NCBI RefSeq assembly: GCF_040537815.1
Contig: NZ_JBEWSZ010000001.1
Span: 3,720,001 to 3,784,000 of the forward strand
DNA from: Mesorhizobium shangrilense
Lineage (GTDB): Bacteria; Pseudomonadota; Alphaproteobacteria; Rhizobiales; Rhizobiaceae
Direction: 5' to 3'
DNA: 64,000 bases
A model generated the notes under the pieces. It was given only the letters and a program-made list of their open reading frames with translations, ran no database searches and was not told the origin of the DNA. Every line of letters begins with the position of its first letter. The stretch's first letter is position 1. Made by a program: the position numbers and the translations under genes. Positions 58,554 to 64,000 of this stretch are shown piece after piece.

Positions 58554-60848
58554 ATGAAGGTTGCGGTTCTCGGCGGCGGACCAGCCGGCCTCTACTTTGC
58601 GATCTCAATGAAGCTGCGGGATGCCGCCCACGAGGTAACCGTGTTCGAGCGCAACCGCGCTGACGACACGTTCGGCTGGGGCGTCGTGCTGTCGGCCGAG
58701 ACGCTCGAAAACCTGTCGAAGAACGATCCCGTCAGCGCCGTCTGGATCAAGAAGCATTTTGCCTATTGGGACGACATCGCCGTCATCCATGACGGCGTGC
58801 GCACGGTCTCGACCGGCCACGGTTTCTGCGGCATCGGCCGCAAGCGATTGCTCGTGTTGTTGCAGCGGCGAGCACGCGAACTCGGCGTCAAGCTGATGTT
58901 CGAGACCGACATCGCCGATCCCAAACCGTATATGGAGACGCATGATCTTGTCGTCGCTGCCGACGGGCTGAACTCCAGGGCGCGCAACACCTTCGTCGAC
59001 GTGTTCAAGCCCGACATCGACACCCGCAAATGCAAGTTCGTCTGGCTGGGCACCAACCAGAAATTCGACGACGCCTTCACCTTCATCTTCGAGAAGACCG
59101 AGCATGGCTGGGTGTGGGCGCATGCCTACCAGTTCGACAGCGACACCGCGACCTTCATCGTCGAATGCAGCGAACAGACTTGGGCTGCCTTCGGCTTCGG
59201 CGCGATGTCGCAGCAGGAATCGATCGCCGTCTGCGAGCGTATCTTCGCCAAGCATCTTGGCGGCCACGCCCTGATGACGAATGCCAACCACATCCGTGGT
59301 TCGGCATGGATCAATTTCCCACGCGTGCTGTGCGAGCGCTGGTCCTACAAGAACCTGGCGCTGATGGGTGATGCAGCGGCATCGGCGCATTTCTCGATCG
59401 GCTCCGGTACCAAGCTGGCGCTGGAGAGTGCCGTGGCGCTGGCCGAGTATGTCGAGTCCGAGCCGGACCTCGACGCCGCGTTCCGCAAGTATGAGGATGC
59501 GCGCCGCACCGAAGTGCTGAAGCTGCAGTCGGCGGCGCGCAATTCGCTCGAATGGTTCGAGGAGGTGGAACGCTATCTCGGCCTCGATCCCGTGCAGTTC
59601 AACTATTCGCTTTTGACCCGCTCGCAGCGCATCAGCCACGAGAATCTACGGCTGCGCGATGCTGAATGGCTGGGCGGCGCGGAAGAATGGTTCCAGCGCC
59701 AGGCCGGAGCCGGCGGCAACAGCTTGCGCCGCGCGCCGATGTTCGCGCCGTTCAAGCTGCGCGACATGGCACTCAGCAACCGTGTCGTCGTCTCGCCGAT
59801 GGCGCAGTACAAGGCCGTCGATGGCTGCCCGACAGATTGGCATTTCACCCATTATGCTGAGCGCGCCAAGGGTGGCGCCGGGCTCGTCTATATCGAGATG
59901 ACCTGCGTCAGCCCCGAAGGGCGCATCACGCCGGGCTGTCCTGGCTTCTATGCGCCCGAACATGAGGCGGCGTGGAAGCGGCTGGTGGATTTCGTTCATA
60001 CCGAGACCGAGGCAAAGATCTGCGCGCAGATCGGTCATTCCGGCGCCAAGGGCTCGACCCGGCTTGGCTGGGAGGGCACCGACGTGCCGCTGGCCTCCGG
60101 CAACTGGCCGATCATGTCGGCTTCGGCCGTGGCGTGGTCGCCACAGAACCAGGTGCCGAAGGCGATGGACCGCGCCGACATGGATTTGGTGCGCGAACAG
60201 TTCGTGGCTTCCGCCGAGATGGCCGATCGCTGCGGCTTCGACATGCTCGAAATCCATGCCGCGCATGGCTATCTCCTGTCGTCCTTCATCACGCCGGTCA
60301 CCAACCGGCGCACGGACGAATATGGCGGCTCGCTCGAAAACCGCATGCGCTACCCGCTGGAAATCTTCCATGCCGTGCGTGCCGCATGGCCGACCGGCAA
60401 GCCGATCTCGATGCGCATCTCGGCCAATGACTGGGTCGGCATCGAAGGCGTGACGCCGGCCGACGCGGTCGAGATCGCACGGCTGCTGCATGAAGCCGGT
60501 GTCGACATCTGTGACGTCTCGGCGGGCCAGACATCGACGGCGGCAAAGCCCGTCTACGGCCGTATGTTCCAGACGCCGTTTTCCGACCGCATCCGCAACG
60601 AGGTTGGCATGGCGACGATGGCGGTCGGCAACATCTATGAGCCGGACCATGTCAACTCGATCCTGATGGCCGGCCGCGCCGACCTCGTGGCGCTGGCACG
60701 GCCGCATCTGGCCGATCCCTACTGGACGCTCCATGCGGCGGTGACACTCGGCGATCGTGGCGTCAAATGGCCCGATCCCTATCTACCGGGGCGCGACCAG
60801 CTCTACCGGCTGGCAGAGCGCGATGCGGCGGCGGGGCTGAAAGTATGA
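58554..60848 (+). CDS. Bifunctional anthraniloyl-CoA/salicylyl-CoA monooxygenase-oxidoreductase
   Basis: A 764-residue fusion of two flavin enzymes. Residues 1 to about 385 are an FAD-dependent aromatic monooxygenase ([54 protein letters not shown]). From about 395 to the end lies an Old Yellow Enzyme-type NADH:flavin oxidoreductase ([60 protein letters not shown]). This is the arrangement of 2-aminobenzoyl-CoA monooxygenase/reductase and of salicylyl-CoA 5-hydroxylase, which attack and partly reduce an aromatic CoA thioester. It leads an operon with SDR, enoyl-CoA hydratase and acyl-CoA dehydrogenase, consistent with breakdown of the product by beta-oxidation-like steps. Confidence 0.84.
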   Translation: MKVAVLGGGPAGLYFAISMKLRDAAHEVTVFERNRADDTFGWGVVLSAETLENLSKNDPVSAVWIKKHFAYWDDIAVIHDGVRTVSTGHGFCGIGRKRLLVLLQRRARELGVKLMFETDIADPKPYMETHDLVVAADGLNSRARNTFVDVFKPDIDTRKCKFVWLGTNQKFDDAFTFIFEKTEHGWVWAHAYQFDSDTATFIVECSEQTWAAFGFGAMSQQESIAVCERIFAKHLGGHALMTNANHIRGSAWINFPRVLCERWSYKNLALMGDAAASAHFSIGSGTKLALESAVALAEYVESEPDLDAAFRKYEDARRTEVLKLQSAARNSLEWFEEVERYLGLDPVQFNYSLLTRSQRISHENLRLRDAEWLGGAEEWFQRQAGAGGNSLRRAPMFAPFKLRDMALSNRVVVSPMAQYKAVDGCPTDWHFTHYAERAKGGAGLVYIEMTCVSPEGRITPGCPGFYAPEHEAAWKRLVDFVHTETEAKICAQIGHSGAKGSTRLGWEGTDVPLASGNWPIMSASAVAWSPQNQVPKAMDRADMDLVREQFVASAEMADRCGFDMLEIHAAHGYLLSSFITPVTNRRTDEYGGSLENRMRYPLEIFHAVRAAWPTGKPISMRISANDWVGIEGVTPADAVEIARLLHEAGVDICDVSAGQTSTAAKPVYGRMFQTPFSDRIRNEVGMATMAVGNIYEPDHVNSILMAGRADLVALARPHLADPYWTLHAAVTLGDRGVKWPDPYLPGRDQLYRLAERDAAAGLKV

Positions 60849-61618
60849 GTGCAACGCCAGCAGTCATGGGCCGGCACGCCCTTGTCACCGGCGGCGGCTC
60901 CGGCGTCGGCAGGGCAGTCGCCCTGGCGCTGGCGGGTGCCGGCGTTGACGTGACCATCTGCGGCCGCCGGGAAGCGGAACTCGCCAAGGTGGCTGATGAA
61001 AACGGCCGCATCTTCGGTATCGCCGCCGACGTCACTGACGAGACGGCAATGACGACCCTGTACCAGACGGCCGAAGCCGCGCGTGGCCCTATCGACATCG
61101 TCGTCGCCAATGCCGGCATGTCCGGCAGCGCACCGGCGCACAAGACAACTCTCAGCGACTGGCAGCGGACGCTCGACGTCAACCTCACCGGCTCGTTCCT
61201 GACGGTGAAGCCGGCGCTGGCCGGCATGGCCGCGCGCAAGACAGGCCGGATCATCTTCATTGCTTCCACCGCCGGCCTGAAGGGCTACGCCTACGTCGCA
61301 CCCTATGTCGCGGCCAAGCATGGCGTCGTCGGCCTGATGCGGGCGCTGGCGGCCGAGACCGCCAAATCGGGCGTGACGGTCAATGCCGTATGCCCGGGCT
61401 TCGTCGAAACCGAGATGCTGGAGGACTCCATTCAGCGCATCATCGAAAAGACCGGCCGCTCGGCCGAGCAGGCACGGTCGAGCCTTGCCTCGACAAACCC
61501 GCAGGGACGCTTCATCCAGCCTGAGGAGGTTGCGGCGGCGGTGCTCTGGCTATGCGGCAATGCCGCCCAATCCATCACCGGACAGACGATCTCCATTTCG
61601 GGAGGAGAAACATGGTAG
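60845..61618 (+). CDS. Short-chain dehydrogenase/reductase
   Basis: A 257-residue SDR starting at ATG 60845, which overlaps the preceding stop (ATGA). [16 protein letters not shown] is the coenzyme motif; VVANAG is a variant of NNAG; catalytic Ser lies in IASTAG and YVAAK follows. It has the typical C-terminal [10 protein letters not shown]. It is a likely 3-hydroxyacyl-CoA dehydrogenase of the operon. Confidence 0.84.
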   Translation: MSATPAVMGRHALVTGGGSGVGRAVALALAGAGVDVTICGRREAELAKVADENGRIFGIAADVTDETAMTTLYQTAEAARGPIDIVVANAGMSGSAPAHKTTLSDWQRTLDVNLTGSFLTVKPALAGMAARKTGRIIFIASTAGLKGYAYVAPYVAAKHGVVGLMRALAAETAKSGVTVNAVCPGFVETEMLEDSIQRIIEKTGRSAEQARSSLASTNPQGRFIQPEEVAAAVLWLCGNAAQSITGQTISISGGETW

Positions 61619-62082
61619 CCGGCCCTCTTCCCGCCCCGTCCGGCCCCGGCAAGGACCGCCTGCGGCTGTGGGTGCGCCTGTTGCGGGCGTCGCGAACCAT
61701 CGAGTCCGAGCTGCGCGAGCGTCTCCGGCAGGAGTTCAACACGACGCTGCCGCGCTTCGATGTGATGGCGGCACTCTACCGCGCCCCCGAGGGCATGCTG
61801 ATGAGCGACCTGTCGCGCTTCCTGCTGGTGTCCAACGGCAATGTCACGGGCATTGTCGACCGGCTGGTGTCTGAGGGACTTGTCGCCCGCGCGCGCCGCA
61901 ACGGCGATCGCCGCACCTCAATGGTGCGGTTGACCGAGGAAGGGTCAAAGGCGTTCGACATCATCGCCGCCGCGCACGAAGGCTGGATCGGCGAACTGCT
62001 GGGCAATGTCAGCGAGGATGATGCACGCCGTCTGAGCGGCATGCTGAAATCCTTTCGAAGCAATTGGGAGGGCCGGGAATGA
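61612..62082 (+). CDS. MarR-family transcriptional regulator
   Basis: A 156-residue winged-helix regulator ([70 protein letters not shown]). ATG 61612 overlaps the SDR stop by seven bases and its own stop overlaps the hydratase start (ATGA). It is embedded in the operon, as MarR repressors sensing aromatic acyl-CoA often are. Confidence 0.85.
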   Translation: MVAGPLPAPSGPGKDRLRLWVRLLRASRTIESELRERLRQEFNTTLPRFDVMAALYRAPEGMLMSDLSRFLLVSNGNVTGIVDRLVSEGLVARARRNGDRRTSMVRLTEEGSKAFDIIAAAHEGWIGELLGNVSEDDARRLSGMLKSFRSNWEGRE

Positions 62083-62891
62083 CTAAGATGGCTGGTTTGA
62101 AGCCGAAGCATTTCCTTTGGCAGGTCGAGGGCAGGATCGCCAGGATCCGGCTCGACCGGCCAGAGCGCAAGAACCCGCTGACCTTCGAAAGCTACGCCGA
62201 ACTGCGCGACACATTCCGCGATCTCGTCTATGCCGACGATGTCGACGCGGTGGTGTTCCTGCCCAATGGCGGCAATTTCTGCTCCGGCGGCGATGTCCAC
62301 GACATCATCGGTCCACTGGTCAGGATGGAGATGAAGGAGCTGCTTGCCTTCACGCGCATGACCGGCGATTTCGTCAAGGCGATGCTGAATTGCGGCAAGC
62401 CGATCATCGCGGCGGTCGACGGCGTCGCGGTCGGCGCTGGCGCCATCATCGCCATGAGCTCCGATATCCGCATCGCCACGCCGGAGGCCAAGACCGCGTT
62501 CCTGTTCACGCGCGTCGGCCTTGCCGGCTGCGACATGGGCGCCTGCGCGATCCTGCCGCGCATCATCGGCCAGGGCCGCGCCGCCGAACTGCTCTACACC
62601 GGCCGCACGATGACCGCGGCGGAAGGCGAGCGCTGGGGTTTCTACAACCGGCTGGTCGATGCAGCGGCCCTTGAAGCAGATGCTCTCGACATGGCGGCGC
62701 GTATCGTCTCCGGCCCGACCTTCGCGCATGGCATCACCAAGACGCAGTTGAACCAGGAGTGGTCGATGGGTCTCGACCAGGCGATCGAGGCGGAAGCACA
62801 GGCGCAAGCCATCTGCATGCAGACCCGCGATTTCGAGCGGGCGTACAATGCCTTTGTCGCGAAGGAAAAGCCGGTGTTCGAGGGGAATTGA
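62079..62891 (+). CDS. Enoyl-CoA hydratase/isomerase family protein
   Basis: A 270-residue crotonase-fold protein. Oxyanion-hole segments are [14 protein letters not shown] and [29 protein letters not shown], with a catalytic-type region [14 protein letters not shown]; the usual catalytic Glu positions are not obvious. ATG 62079 follows from the ATGA overlap with the MarR stop. It would hydrate or isomerise the CoA intermediates of the pathway. Confidence 0.85.
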   Translation: MTKMAGLKPKHFLWQVEGRIARIRLDRPERKNPLTFESYAELRDTFRDLVYADDVDAVVFLPNGGNFCSGGDVHDIIGPLVRMEMKELLAFTRMTGDFVKAMLNCGKPIIAAVDGVAVGAGAIIAMSSDIRIATPEAKTAFLFTRVGLAGCDMGACAILPRIIGQGRAAELLYTGRTMTAAEGERWGFYNRLVDAAALEADALDMAARIVSGPTFAHGITKTQLNQEWSMGLDQAIEAEAQAQAICMQTRDFERAYNAFVAKEKPVFEGN

Positions 62892-62925
62892 GGATGATCG
62901 GTTCAATGGAGACATCGGCGGGACA

Positions 62926-63086
62926 GCGCCCCCCTCTGTCCTGCCGGACATCTCCCCCACTTGGGGGGAGATTGGATGTGATCTCTGCTTTCGCCAATCG
63001 CCACCGCAGCAAAGAAAGCGCCGCAGGCGAAGGCGCCAATCTCCCCCCTCGTGGGGGAGATGTCCGGCAGGACAAAGGGGGGCGCC
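62926..63086. repeat. Palindromic intergenic element, type A, copy 2
   Basis: An about 161-base inverted repeat with the same building blocks as 49574-49747: GCGCCCCCCTCTGTCCTGCC at one end, its inverted partner GGCAGGACA...GGGGGGCGCC at the other, and CTCCCCC/GGGGGAG hairpins within. It lies between the hydratase and the acyl-CoA dehydrogenase genes. Confidence 0.72.
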
Positions 63087-63113
63087 ATAGAGGTCTCAAT
63101 AGCGGAGGTGGAA

Positions 63114-64000
63114 GTGCCTGATCGTTCCTTCCTCAACTGGCCCTTCTTCGAAGACCGCCATCGCGAGTTGGCCGAACAACTCGACGCATGGTGCACGAAA
63201 AATCTGCCCGTCGATCACCATGATGTCGATGCCGCCTGCCGTGATCTGGTGGCAATGCTCGGCAATGACGGCTGGCTGAAGCCGACGGCTGTCGACACCG
63301 ACAACCCCGGGCCGCTCGATGTGCGCACGCTGTGCATCACGCGTGAGACGCTGGCCCGGCATGACGGGCTGGCCGATTTCGCCTTCGCCATGCAGGGGCT
63401 CGGCACCGGTGCACTCAGCCTGTTTGGCACGCGTAGTCAGCAGGACTGGCTGGCGAGGACCCGCGCAGGCAGGGCGATCTCCGCCTTTGCATTGTCGGAA
63501 CCGCGCTCCGGCTCGGATGTCGCCAACATGGAAATGACGGCCGTCGGTGACGGCGATGGTTATGTTCTCAATGGCGAGAAGACCTGGATTTCCAATGGCG
63601 GCATCGCCGATCTCTACATTGTCTTTGCCCGCACGGGCGAGGCGCCGGGCGCCAAGGGTCTTTCAGCCTTCATCGTACCGGCCGAGACGAAAGGCCTGAC
63701 CATCGCCGAGCGGCTGGAAGTGATCGCGCCGCATCCGCTGGCGCGCCTCGCCTTCGACGGCGTCCGCGTTCCAGCTTCCGCGCTGATCGGCAAGCCGGGC
63801 GACGGTTTCCGCATCGCCATGTCGGTGCTCGACGTGTTCCGCTCGACCGTCGGCGCGGCAGCGCTCGGTTTTGCCCGCCGCGCTCTGGATGAAAGCATCA
63901 AGAGGGTGGCCGAGCGCAAACTGTTCGGCGCGCCGATGGCCGAGTTGCAGATGGTGCAGGGCCATATCGCCGACATGGCCCTCGATGTCGATGCCGCCGC
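63114..64000 (+). CDS. Acyl-CoA dehydrogenase, N-terminal part (cut by window end)
   Basis: A frame from GTG 63114 (GGAGG lies ahead) open to the window end, 295 codons. It shows the acyl-CoA dehydrogenase folds: N-terminal helical domain (WPFFEDRHRELAEQLDAWC), middle domain (SAFALSEPRSGSDVANMEM, GYVLNGEKTWISNGGIADLYIVFART) and the start of the C-terminal domain (FRSTVGAAALGFARRAL). It likely desaturates the acyl-CoA produced in this operon. The catalytic Glu region lies beyond the window. Confidence 0.85.
   Translation, partial: MPDRSFLNWPFFEDRHRELAEQLDAWCTKNLPVDHHDVDAACRDLVAMLGNDGWLKPTAVDTDNPGPLDVRTLCITRETLARHDGLADFAFAMQGLGTGALSLFGTRSQQDWLARTRAGRAISAFALSEPRSGSDVANMEMTAVGDGDGYVLNGEKTWISNGGIADLYIVFARTGEAPGAKGLSAFIVPAETKGLTIAERLEVIAPHPLARLAFDGVRVPASALIGKPGDGFRIAMSVLDVFRSTVGAAALGFARRALDESIKRVAERKLFGAPMAELQMVQGHIADMALDVDAA

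Overview
The window reads as chromosome (or a large replicon) of a Mesorhizobium-like alphaproteobacterium. The reasons are the GC-rich coding sequence, the many solute importers and aromatic or amino-acid catabolic operons typical of soil rhizobia, two GCG-CRPN type exported peptides, rhizobial palindromic intergenic elements, and a RepB-like partition protein tail at the left edge. No species call is possible from the sequence alone.

Layout. 0-3.5 kb is a sparse region with a RepB-like end, a family 25 glycosyltransferase, small ORFs and a lipoprotein. 3.5-11.6 kb (minus) is a compact import and catabolism cluster: a BMP-type nucleoside ABC importer, an adenosine-deaminase-like enzyme, and a Rieske oxygenase with its ferredoxin reductase, which suggests use of a modified purine. 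11.8-16.6 kb holds an in-frame chimera of an AraC-type sensor domain with the tail of a sugar ABC ATPase, then a HisN-type phosphatase, a sugar isomerase/epimerase and a GMC oxidoreductase. 16.8-23.9 kb is one minus-strand operon (arginase-family ureohydrolase, two SDRs, a polysaccharide-deacetylase-like protein, a taurine/nitrate-type ABC importer) under a divergent LysR regulator.

24-39.8 kb is an accessory region: a degraded prophage or integrative element. It ends at a P4-type integrase beside a 3' fragment of tRNA-Thr(CGU), which is the probable attachment site. It keeps AlpA, DUF1376 and DUF6074 early genes and a tail module (fibre, tape measure with lysozyme-like domain), but no head, portal or terminase genes are visible. 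Cargo includes two HigA antitoxin copies with HigB debris, a three-gene TIGR04255-type cassette, a Rap1a-like protein, and two small CGNPR-motif proteins. These two share a conserved 5' leader that can hide the Shine-Dalgarno sequence in RNA structure.

40-43.7 kb has a DUF1800/DUF1501 pair bracketed by two GCG-CRPN peptides. 43.7-64 kb looks like a catabolic supercluster: indolepyruvate ferredoxin oxidoreductase (iorAB) with a MarR regulator, two phytoene-dehydrogenase-like flavoproteins, a kynurenine-formamidase-like cyclase, and a five-gene peptide-type ABC importer. An exported VOC protein follows, then a translationally coupled operon: anthraniloyl-CoA/salicylyl-CoA monooxygenase-reductase fusion, SDR, MarR, enoyl-CoA hydratase and an acyl-CoA dehydrogenase cut by the window end. 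Together these point to uptake and CoA-dependent breakdown of an indole- or anthranilate-derived aromatic. Two palindromic repeat families sit between these operons.
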